From Bacteroidaceae bacterium (lineage in GTDB: Bacteria; Bacteroidota; Bacteroidia; Bacteroidales; Bacteroidaceae): a stretch of DNA of 64,000 nucleotides. Each line of letters begins with the position of its first letter. Position 1 is the first letter of the stretch. Positions 33,444 through 40,235 of this stretch are shown piece by piece. A program made the translations under genes and the position numbers. The stretch is from NCBI GenBank assembly GCA_017542145.1, contig JAFXXQ010000023.1, positions 1 to 64,000 of the forward strand, in the 5' to 3' direction. Under the pieces are notes generated by a model. It searched no databases. It saw only the letters and a program-made list of their open reading frames with translations, and was not told the origin of the DNA.

Positions 33444-33474
33444 TTGTCTTTTTTTTCGCTAAACCATACCTTTG
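33444..33474 (+). promoter_or_regulatory. Promoter of the flavodoxin-like gene
   Basis: TTG (33444-33446), 20-nt spacer, TACCTTTG (33467-33474), 22 nt before the start codon. Confidence 0.75.
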
Positions 33475-33496
33475 TACGGCGAAATACAGAAAGACG

Positions 33497-34183
33497 ATGA
33501 AAATCCTTGTCTTCAACGGAAGTCCAAAGAGGGATGCGAGCGACACGATGCACATAACCCGTGCCTTTTTGGACGGAATGAACGAAGCCGCTGCGCAGGA
33601 AGTGAAGACAGTCCACGTTATCGACAAGCACATCGAATACTGCACAGGCTGCTTTGCGTGCAAGCGTAACGGCGGTACCTGCATCCACACAGACGACATG
33701 CGCGACATCCTGGACGAAATCCTCCAGAGCGACATGCTGCTGTTCAATTTCCCGCTCTACAACTACGGCATCCCCGCTCCGCTGAAGGCTTTGTTGGACC
33801 GCACGATGCCGCTCTCAAGCTTAGCTATGCAGAGGGTGGGCGACCATTATGCGCATCCCTGCCAGGCCGACTTCTCCCGCCTGCGCTATGTGATGATTTG
33901 CGGTTGCGGATTTCCGAACAGCCGTCACAACTTCGAGCCTGCCGTAGCGCAGTTCAAGCTGATGTTCCCCTCGAATCATACCATCATCACCATTCCTGAA
34001 AGCCCCATGTTCAACGCTCCTGAAGCGGCTGTGGTGACCCTCCCCCGGCTGGAACTGGTGAAGTGTGCAGGAAGACAGTTCGCTGAAAACGGAGAGATTG
34101 CTCCCGACTTGTTGGCGGAAATCGGTTCGCCCATGATACCCGAGGAGACTTACGCCGCCATCGTCAACCGGAAGGAATCATAA
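33497..34183 (+). CDS. Flavodoxin-fold NAD(P)H-dependent oxidoreductase
   Basis: 228 residues. ILVFNGSPKRDASDT (~3-17) is the FMN phosphate loop; LLFNFPLYNYGIPAPLKALLDR (~80-101) is the quinone reductase/flavodoxin_2-type segment. A CTGCFACKR motif (~49-57) is typical of the iron-sulfur-flavoprotein-like or NADPH-dependent FMN reductase subgroup, but the full four-Cys cluster motif is not evident. Cytoplasmic. Followed 17 nt later by a zinc-ribbon gene and a GNAT gene, probably one operon. Confidence 0.87.
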   Translation: MKILVFNGSPKRDASDTMHITRAFLDGMNEAAAQEVKTVHVIDKHIEYCTGCFACKRNGGTCIHTDDMRDILDEILQSDMLLFNFPLYNYGIPAPLKALLDRTMPLSSLAMQRVGDHYAHPCQADFSRLRYVMICGCGFPNSRHNFEPAVAQFKLMFPSNHTIITIPESPMFNAPEAAVVTLPRLELVKCAGRQFAENGEIAPDLLAEIGSPMIPEETYAAIVNRKES

Positions 34184-34200
34184 TATAATATAAATAAGAA

Positions 34201-34467
34201 ATGGAAAAGTTTTGCCAGAGCTGCGGAATGCCGCTCACAGAGGAAAATCTCGGCACGAATGCCGACGGTAATAAGAACGAGGAATACTGCATGTATTGCT
34301 ATAAAGACGGAGCGTTTACCAACGACTGCACCATGGAGGAGATGATAGAATTCTGCGCGCAGTTTGTTGACGAGGTGAACAAGAACATGCCCCAGCCGAT
34401 GACCAGGGAGCAGTACAAGCAGATGATGCAGCAATATTTCCCGACGCTAAAGAGATGGCAAAAATAA
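34201..34467 (+). CDS. Small zinc-ribbon protein
   Basis: 88 residues. CQSCGMPL at the start and CMYCYKDG at ~30-37 form a four-Cys zinc site, as in the putative zinc ribbon family PF12674, which is often encoded next to acetyltransferases or regulators. The rest is helical and acidic (CTMEEMIEFCAQFVDEVNKN). Its stop codon overlaps the next start (TAATG), so translation is likely coupled. Confidence 0.85.
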   Translation: MEKFCQSCGMPLTEENLGTNADGNKNEEYCMYCYKDGAFTNDCTMEEMIEFCAQFVDEVNKNMPQPMTREQYKQMMQQYFPTLKRWQK

Positions 34468-34994
34468 TGGCTCCGTTGGAAACGGAGAGGATTGCTCTCC
34501 GCCCGTGGAGGGAGAGTGATGCCGAGGCGTTGTACCGTTATGCCTCTGACCCCGATGTGGGGCCCCGTGCTGGCTGGCCTCCGCATAAGAGCGTGGAAGA
34601 GAGCCTGGAGATTATCCGCACCCTCTTCCATAGCGACCATATCTGGGCGATTGAGCTTAAAGAGACAGGAGAACCCATCGGATGCATAGGCTATTATGCT
34701 CACGGCGAGAGCAATATCAATATCGGCCCAAACGATGCCGAGGCGGGCTATTGGGTAGCCAAGCCCTACTGGAACCTCGGCATCTGTACAGAGGCGCTAA
34801 GACTGCTGATAGACTATTGTTTCAACGTGAAAGGCTTCGATACCCTATGGAGCGACTTTTTTGTGGATAATCCAGCCTCGGGCCGCGTGATGGAAAAGTG
34901 TGGCTTCCACGATACGGGCATGGTCAACTATTGCAGTCAACTCCAGGTTGGCTCCGACCGCCCCGTCAGAATCATGCGATTGGACCAGAGATAG
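34467..34994 (+). CDS. GNAT acetyltransferase, RimJ/RimL-like
   Basis: The start at 34467 overlaps the stop of the zinc-ribbon gene (TAATG); an in-frame ATG at 34455 is an alternative. About 175 residues of the Acetyltransf_3 type: LETERIALRPWRESDAEALY, EAGYWVAKPYWNLGICTEAL (motif A, CoA site) and NPASGRVMEKCGFHDTG (motif B). RimJ/L relatives acetylate N-termini or small molecules; the substrate is not predictable here. Confidence 0.88.
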   Translation: MAPLETERIALRPWRESDAEALYRYASDPDVGPRAGWPPHKSVEESLEIIRTLFHSDHIWAIELKETGEPIGCIGYYAHGESNINIGPNDAEAGYWVAKPYWNLGICTEALRLLIDYCFNVKGFDTLWSDFFVDNPASGRVMEKCGFHDTGMVNYCSQLQVGSDRPVRIMRLDQR

Positions 34995-35013
34995 GCAAGG
35001 GGGAAAGACCGAA

Positions 35014-35724
35014 CTACCAGATGAAGGGGATGAGGCGGTAGCGTACACGCCTCGTGTAAGCTTTGTATCCGTCAAGGTCCTGCTCCAGCACCTTTTCTTC
35101 GTTTCGGATGCGCTTGACGATGATAGGGATATACAGCAGCATGATAAAGAACGACCAAGGCGAAGCGAGGATAAGAGGAATCGTGAGAAAGAGCAGGAGC
35201 GTGGCGAAGTACATGGGGTGACGGACAAGACCGTAGAGCCCCGAGTCAACGACTTGCTGATGATCTTGTACCTCGATGGTTCTTGATAGCCAGACATTTT
35301 CGCGCATGACCTCGCCATACAGGATATAGCCTAGCAGAAACACGGCTGCTGCCATGGTGACAAACCTGTTCGATAGCACCCACCATCCGAAACGGTAGTT
35401 CAGTCCCGCTGTGACAAACATGGCGATAAACAGGATGCCGCTCATGAGGACGACACCCTTCTGCTCCGTCTCCTTCTCTTTAGCATCGAGGCGGCTGCGA
35501 AGGAGCTCAGGATTACGAAACATCAGAATGATTCCCACTACGAACATCGGCACGAACAGGATGCCAATAAACAGCCATGCTTGCCAGTAATGGAACGTTC
35601 CAGCTGGAACAAATATCAGCACCATTACGAGAATCAATCCCATGAAGTATTTCGTCAGGGCCTGGAAGAATAGTCGAGTTGTCATGGCTATTTCGTTTTG
35701 TTCAGTTTCCGGAATTTGGATCAT
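35014..35724 (-). CDS. Isoprenylcysteine carboxyl methyltransferase-like membrane protein
   Basis: 236 residues from the ATG at 35724, which follows the stop of the small upstream gene by 1 nt; an internal ATG at 35685 (MTTRLFFQALTKYF) is possible. Five or six membrane helices. The ICMT/PEMT signature is present at the C-terminus: YGLVRHPMYFATLLLFLTIPL and NEEKVLEQDLDGYKAYTRRVRYRLIPFIW. It converges on the GNAT gene with a 19-nt gap. Substrate unknown. Confidence 0.87.
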   Translation of the reverse strand: MIQIPETEQNEIAMTTRLFFQALTKYFMGLILVMVLIFVPAGTFHYWQAWLFIGILFVPMFVVGIILMFRNPELLRSRLDAKEKETEQKGVVLMSGILFIAMFVTAGLNYRFGWWVLSNRFVTMAAAVFLLGYILYGEVMRENVWLSRTIEVQDHQQVVDSGLYGLVRHPMYFATLLLFLTIPLILASPWSFFIMLLYIPIIVKRIRNEEKVLEQDLDGYKAYTRRVRYRLIPFIW

Positions 35725-35725
35725 T

Positions 35726-35935
35726 TTATCTTCTTGGCAGTTTCAGCGGGGTCTGAGGCTTCATCACATTATTCACTTTCATCTTATGGGCCTTAACGGC
35801 GGCAGATAATGTGGCTTTGATGTCTTGGGCTGGGGCTCCGATGAGTTGGGTGTTCCAGGTCGTGCCGGCGGCAACAGGCACCAGACTGCGTGTGGTACTG
35901 ATTACGGCAAGCAGGAACAAAACAGCTTTTTTCAT
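35726..35935 (-). CDS. Small exported protein of unknown function
   Basis: 69 residues with a hydrophobic, basic-headed N-terminus (MKKAVLFLLAVIST) that could be a signal peptide, then a short basic region (VKAHKMKVNNVMKPQTPLKLPRR). I do not recognise it. It has a good TTG-N20-TATCTTTG promoter (35981-36011) and its stop codon is 1 nt before the methyltransferase start, which supports a real first gene of a two-gene unit. It could also be a remnant of a longer exported protein. Confidence 0.5.
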   Translation of the reverse strand: MKKAVLFLLAVISTTRSLVPVAAGTTWNTQLIGAPAQDIKATLSAAVKAHKMKVNNVMKPQTPLKLPRR

Positions 35936-35980
35936 AGGGCGTTATAACTTATCACTAATGTAAAACATGATTTGACAACA

Positions 35981-36011
35981 CAAAGATAGTGCAAGCTGAG
36001 AGGAAAAACAA
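35981..36011 (-). promoter_or_regulatory. Promoter of the small exported protein/methyltransferase unit
   Basis: TTG (36009-36011), 20-nt spacer containing CTCTCAGCTTGCAC, TATCTTTG (35981-35988). Upstream of it, CGGCTCGGAAAAAAC on the minus strand resembles the sequence in the same place at 27340-27370. Confidence 0.75.
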
Positions 36012-36109
36012 GAAAAAAGTTTATTTTGTTTTTTCCGAGCCGTATCCAATCTTAAAAACCCAAAAAGGAGTTAAAGATAAGAGTCGTTTCGGAAAAATAC
36101 AAATAATAT

Positions 36110-36140
36110 TTGCTTTTTCGCTCGGCTCACCCTATCTTTG
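36110..36140 (+). promoter_or_regulatory. Promoter of the Lnb-like gene
   Basis: TTG (36110-36112), 20-nt spacer CTTTTTCGCTCGGCTCACCC, TATCTTTG (36133-36140), 21 nt before the ATG. Divergent from the promoter at 35981. Confidence 0.8.
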
Positions 36141-36161
36141 TCGCCGTTTTAAAAGAAAAGT

Positions 36162-37412
36162 ATGAAGCGATTTGTTTCAATGGCTTTGGCGTGGCTGCTG
36201 ACGATGGCAACTTGGGCGCAGACGGATAGCTCAGCCGTAGCGCAGGATAGCCTGATTGTAGCACGGGATTATCTGGCTCTCCCACAAGATAGCGTAGCAC
36301 CGGATATAGTCGGGGTGTATGTCCCACGCGTGAGCCTGCTGACGTGCAGTCCTGCTGCTGAGGTGTGGCAGCAATATGGGCATACTGCCATCCGCTACGA
36401 GGATACCGAGCATGACGTCGATGTGGTGTTCAACTACGGACTGTTTGATTTTGATACTCCCCATTTCATCTGGCGTTTCTGCCTGGGGCAGACGGACTAC
36501 ATCGTGGGTGCCGAGATGTACGACTCATTTAAAAAGGAATATATGGAGCGCGGCTCGTCGATTACCGAGCAGGAGCTGGCCCTTACCCCGCAGGAAACCG
36601 ACCGTCTGTGGAATCTCCTTGCCCTGAACTGCCGCCCTGAAAACCGTACCTACCGCTACAACTTCTTTTACAACAATTGCAGTACGAAGGCCCGCGACAT
36701 CATCTATCAGTCGTTGGCCGAGCCTGTCAGCGTGGCCCGCATGGATTCCGTCAGCCTGCGTAACGTCCTGCACAACTATAATACGGCCTATCCCTGGGCC
36801 TCGTTCGGCATCGACTTGCTGCTGGGCATCGAAGCCGACCGCCCCGTCCCTCACAATGTGCAGGAGTTCGCTCCTCTCAGCCTTGAGGAGAGTCTTGCAA
36901 AGGCAACCAGGAGTGGGGGAGAGCTGTTCGTGTCGTCCACGACCGTCATTCAGCCTGCAATTCCCAATGTCCCCCAAAGAGGCTTCCCCCTTACCCCAGT
37001 TCAGCTGATGATAGTTGTGCTGCTGATTACGGCTATAATATGCACGCTTGAGCTGCTGACGGGGTTCCGCCATTGGTGGTACGACATCGTGCTTTACGGC
37101 ACGCAGGGCGTGGCAGGACTCATCGTCGCCTTCCTATTTCTGTTCTCCACCCATCCTGCGGTGAACTCGAACGTGCTGGTTGTCGTGTTGAATCCGCTGG
37201 TGCTGGTGCTGCTGCCCTTCCTGATCCGCCAGTCGCGCCGCCGCACAAAACCCTGGGCTGCCTGGACAGAAGTAGGGCTTGTCGTCCTCTTGGTTGTGGT
37301 CTGGCTCTTCGTGCGTCAAGGCATTCCCGTTGCGGCATGGGTGTTCTTTGGTTCGCTCCTTCTGCGCTCCGTACACCACATCATTCGTGCTTCGCAAAAA
37401 AATGAAAGATAA
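36162..37412 (+). CDS. DUF4105 / Lnb-type lipoprotein N-acyltransferase-like membrane protein
   Basis: 416 residues with signal peptide MKRFVSMALAWLLTMATWA. The periplasmic domain (~50-270) has the family motifs LLTCSPAAEVWQQYGHTAIR (Cys and His), NYGLFDFD, FCLGQTDYIVG and FYNNCSTKARD. Five hydrophobic segments follow (~285-405), giving the Lnb layout (PF13387 N-terminal periplasmic domain). Bacteroidota members were linked to N-acylation of lipoproteins in bacteria without Lnt; that role is inferred here by family only. Confidence 0.85.
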   Translation: MKRFVSMALAWLLTMATWAQTDSSAVAQDSLIVARDYLALPQDSVAPDIVGVYVPRVSLLTCSPAAEVWQQYGHTAIRYEDTEHDVDVVFNYGLFDFDTPHFIWRFCLGQTDYIVGAEMYDSFKKEYMERGSSITEQELALTPQETDRLWNLLALNCRPENRTYRYNFFYNNCSTKARDIIYQSLAEPVSVARMDSVSLRNVLHNYNTAYPWASFGIDLLLGIEADRPVPHNVQEFAPLSLEESLAKATRSGGELFVSSTTVIQPAIPNVPQRGFPLTPVQLMIVVLLITAIICTLELLTGFRHWWYDIVLYGTQGVAGLIVAFLFLFSTHPAVNSNVLVVVLNPLVLVLLPFLIRQSRRRTKPWAAWTEVGLVVLLVVVWLFVRQGIPVAAWVFFGSLLLRSVHHIIRASQKNER

Positions 37413-37424
37413 GATGCTCTGCAT

Positions 37425-37530
37425 AATGAAAAACAAAAAAAATGAAAAATAGAATGTTACGTAATTCGTGCCCTGTCTGTAAAGCTATTTATTCTTTGTT
37501 TTTCATTCTTTATGCTTCATGCTTCATGCT
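37425..37530 (+). repeat. AATGAAGAATGAAAAAT-type element, encodes the next signal peptide
   Basis: AATGAAAAACAAAAAAAATG, AAAAATAGAATGTTACG, core, AAAGCTATTTATTCTTTG, TTTTTCATTCTTTATGC. The blocks TAGAATGT and AAAGCTATTTATTCTT match the minus strand of the copy at 50930-51029 in order. The start codon at 37442 is in its left arm and the hydrophobic signal IYSLFFILYASCFMLP is read from its core end and right arm. Confidence 0.7.
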
Positions 37531-39022
37531 TCCGGTTTCAGCCCGGACGCCGCGTCTGGTGGTGGGGATTGTGGTTGACCAGTTGCGCTCGGACTACGTG
37601 GAGAAATTCTCCTACCTCTATGGCGATGATGGGCTGAAGCGGCTGTGGAGCGAGGGGACCGTCTTTGTGAATGGCGGCTACGACTTCGTCTCCCCCGACC
37701 GATCGTCGGCTACTGCCTCTGTCTATGCCGGCACCGAGCCCTGCTATCATGGCATCATTGGCAACCGCTACCTTGAGCGTAAGACGTTAAAGGTGAAAGC
37801 CTGCGCGGACGATGATGCGTTTCGTGGCATCCATACTGCCGAGAGCACCTCGCCCTCCGGCATCCTTGTTACCACCCTTGCCGACGAACTGAAAATCGCA
37901 ACGGGAGGCCGTGCCACCATCCTCTCAATTGCCCCTGAGCGCGATATGGCCGTGCTTGCCGGCGGACATGCCGCCGATGCCGCCCTTTGGCTCGACGATG
38001 CCGATGCCATGTGGGCCTCCTCGACGTTCTATTCCGGCGTGCCCTCGTGGGTGGACCTCTATAACCGTCGCTCGAATTCGCCCTACGACTTCAAGTCGCT
38101 GAAGTGGACACCCTATTATCCGCAGTCGTCGTATCGCGACCTCCCGGAAGAGGCGGCCAAGGACTTCTGCCACACCTTCAGCACAAAAAACGTAATGCGC
38201 TACAAGACTTCTGCCATCGTCAACGACGAGGTGACGCAGCTGGCCAAGACGTGCGTCATTAGCTCGCCCATGGGACGCGACGCACAGCCCGATTTGCTTT
38301 GCGTGGGCTACTATGGCGGCGTCTATGACCATCAGGCCGAGACGTATGCCCAGCTTGAGCTGCGCGACATCTACTGCCGTCTCGACCGCAATATCGCCGA
38401 CCTCATTCAGGCCGTTGAACAGTATGTGGGAGCGGACAACGTGCTCTTCTTCCTCACCTCAACGGGCTATACCGATGTCCACCAGCCAGCCGTCGGCGCC
38501 TATAACCTGCCCACGGGCGAAGTGCGCATGGAGCGTTGCACCCTGTTGCTAAACCTTTATCTGGGCGCCATCTACGGGCAGGGAAACTATGTGGAGGCTT
38601 CGTATCGCAACCAGATTTACCTCAACCACGCCCTGCTGGAGAGCCAGCAGCTGAAGATGCGCGACGTGCAGGAGCGTTGTTCGGAATTCCTTGGGCAGAT
38701 GAGTGGCGTCACCCGTGTCTATACCTCTACCGAGCTGATGGAGGGCGACAGCAACCCTGCCGTACGCAACGCCTTCAACCAAAGCCGCTCGGGCGACATC
38801 CTGCTGGAGATTGCTCCTGGCTGGGCTCTGGTGGACGAGCGCTGGGGCGAGACCATATGGTCGAGCCGTGCCTTAGTGCCTGTACCCATCGTGTTCTGGG
38901 GCGACGGCGTGGCGGCGTCGAAAAAAGCCGATCCCGTGTCCGTGGGTGCCATTGCGCCCACCGTGGCGTCCCTGCTGAAAATGGGCACCCCCAATGGCTG
39001 CGCAGCCAAGCCGCTGTTCTGA
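37442..39022 (+). CDS. PafA-like alkaline phosphatase superfamily protein, metal ligands apparently lost
   Basis: 526 residues. The fold signature is clear: RLVVGIVVDQLRSDYVEKF (first metal Asp), SPDRSSATASVYAGTEPCYHGIIGN (nucleophile region, Ser where PafA has Thr), AVLAGGHAADAALWLDDA, and DIYCRLDRNIADL. However, the usual TADH(G) metal motif reads LTSTGYTDV, the DxxxH segment reads YYGGVYDHQAE, and the late metal His of the THVPLLFYG-type segment is missing (ALVPVPIVFWG). A catalytically weakened or non-catalytic member is inferred. Its signal peptide is repeat-derived. It follows the Lnb-like gene by 29 nt. Confidence 0.85.
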   Translation: MKNRMLRNSCPVCKAIYSLFFILYASCFMLPVSARTPRLVVGIVVDQLRSDYVEKFSYLYGDDGLKRLWSEGTVFVNGGYDFVSPDRSSATASVYAGTEPCYHGIIGNRYLERKTLKVKACADDDAFRGIHTAESTSPSGILVTTLADELKIATGGRATILSIAPERDMAVLAGGHAADAALWLDDADAMWASSTFYSGVPSWVDLYNRRSNSPYDFKSLKWTPYYPQSSYRDLPEEAAKDFCHTFSTKNVMRYKTSAIVNDEVTQLAKTCVISSPMGRDAQPDLLCVGYYGGVYDHQAETYAQLELRDIYCRLDRNIADLIQAVEQYVGADNVLFFLTSTGYTDVHQPAVGAYNLPTGEVRMERCTLLLNLYLGAIYGQGNYVEASYRNQIYLNHALLESQQLKMRDVQERCSEFLGQMSGVTRVYTSTELMEGDSNPAVRNAFNQSRSGDILLEIAPGWALVDERWGETIWSSRALVPVPIVFWGDGVAASKKADPVSVGAIAPTVASLLKMGTPNGCAAKPLF

Positions 39023-39070
39023 GCCGTCCAATCAGCGGACAGAGATATCCACCTCCTCCTACCCACGTAG

Positions 39071-39145
39071 GGGAATGACGGCTCAGCCTAAGGGAATGAC
39101 AGATCAGCGCAAGGGAATAAAGAAATAGCGCAAGGGAATAAAGAA
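39071..39145 (-). repeat. 21-bp-period tandem array, copy 3
   Basis: GGGAATGA or GGGAATAA starts at 39071, 39092, 39113 and 39134: an exact 21-nt period. On the minus strand the units read TTATTCCCTTGCGCTA, the same consensus as at 21718. It begins 49 nt after the PafA-like gene. Confidence 0.85.
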
Positions 39146-39541
39146 AAAAACGAAAAGCCTGTTTGTGCGTAGGGTGGAAGTTAAACTTCGGAACAAAGGG
39201 GGGGGCACGTTTTTTAGTCCTTTTTAGAGCGGGATTTGGAGACCTTCTTTCCCTCTTTCAAGCTTTGCAATTGAAACACATAAGAAATGACGGGATTGTT
39301 CCCTATTGTCTTTTCTCATGGTTATTTTGGTTTTAAGTGCAAAAAAAGTGCTTTTCGCAAAAAAAGCGATGAACTTCAGTTCGCATTATGTTTGCATAGG
39401 CGCTAAAATGAAAAATAGCGGGCTGTTCACCCAAATACCGAAGAATTGTGTCTTTTATAGAAAAAAAAGTATCGCATATTGGCACAATAGCCAATATGTG
39501 GGAGCCGTATTAGGAACTAAAATAATTGGATTGCGTTAGTG
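39146..39541. other. AT-rich intergenic stretch without a supported gene
   Basis: About 400 nt between the 21-bp array and the PepSY gene stop. It contains GGGGGGG and poly-A runs, TATGTTTG (39387-39394), which resembles a -7 box, and a hairpin CATATTGGC-ACAATA-GCCAATATG (39475-39498). A 77-codon open frame (39306-39539) has no recognisable domain and ends at the neighbouring gene; I do not call it. Confidence 0.5.
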
Positions 39542-40003
39542 CTATTCTACCGTGTGGTGGTCGATGTCAATGAGGCGCATGGCACGGTTGAAGGTGAGTT
39601 CCGTGCCGTCGGCAAGGTCTATCTCGTAGAGGCGCTGGTTGTGCTCATACTTCACGATGCCCTTGTCGGGGTAAAGTTTGCGGATTTGCTGAAGGACGGG
39701 AGTGGGGATGACCTCGTCGGGTACTACAGAGCCGGGCTTCTTGCACTCAATCTCGGTACAGACGCCGTTGCGGTCGAACTGGACGTCGATGCCGCCCTTC
39801 AAGTCAACGTTATACTGCATGAGGCTGGCGCGCTTCTCGATGGTGATGTCCTTTATTTTCACATCGCTGTAGTGCTTCCTAATGAACTCCTGAGCCGGAG
39901 TGGGGAGGGCTGCAAAAGGGACGGGCTTGTCCTGACGGTCGTGGGACGTGTTGACACAGCCGACAAAAAGGCAGAGAAGAAGGAGAGAAAGCAGCTTTTT
40001 CAT
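39542..40003 (-). CDS. PepSY-like small lipoprotein
   Basis: The start 40003 gives a lipoprotein signal (MKKLLSLLLLCLFVGCVN). 153 residues. Two PepSY-like halves: LPTPAQEFIRKHYSDVKIKDI, YNVDLKGGIDVQFDRNG, then IPTPVLQQIRKLYPDKGIVKYE, YEIDLADGTELTFNR. This is the PF11396 type, abundant in gut Bacteroidales as periplasmic or surface lipoproteins of unknown function. Divergent from secA. Confidence 0.85.
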   Translation of the reverse strand: MKKLLSLLLLCLFVGCVNTSHDRQDKPVPFAALPTPAQEFIRKHYSDVKIKDITIEKRASLMQYNVDLKGGIDVQFDRNGVCTEIECKKPGSVVPDEVIPTPVLQQIRKLYPDKGIVKYEHNQRLYEIDLADGTELTFNRAMRLIDIDHHTVE

Positions 40004-40036
40004 GACAATTATTCGGTGGGGTGATAAAATTAGGTG

Positions 40037-40044
40037 CAAAGATA
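40037..40044 (-). promoter_or_regulatory. -7 box of the PepSY gene
   Basis: TATCTTTG on the minus strand, 34 nt before the start codon. No well-placed -33 TTG. Confidence 0.5.
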
Positions 40045-40138
40045 GTATTTTTTTTGCAATGGCACACTTTTTGTGTAAAGATTTATGAAAAAATGGGTCT
40101 TTTTTCAAAAAAACGACTCGGGATTGAGAATAATATTG

Positions 40139-40146
40139 TAATTTTG
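40139..40146 (+). promoter_or_regulatory. -7 box of secA
   Basis: TAATTTTG, 90 nt upstream of the secA ATG. The leader between contains AACGATTGACAATTGTACGA, a short inverted repeat (GACAATTGT). Confidence 0.45.
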
Positions 40147-40235
40147 CACGATATTGCCGAAACGAAAATACAGAATTAACGATTGACAATTGTACGATTA
40201 ACCATTCAAAAACGGAAAAAACAAAAAAACAGGAT

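Noticed and set aside
39071..39145. CRISPR array with 21-nt period
   Set aside because: The period is too short for repeat plus spacer and the whole unit is semi-conserved; there is no repeat/spacer alternation.
39306..39539. 77-codon open frame in the gap before the PepSY gene
   Set aside because: No recognisable domain, no suitable promoter spacing, AT-rich with poly-A runs and a palindrome inside; more likely non-coding.
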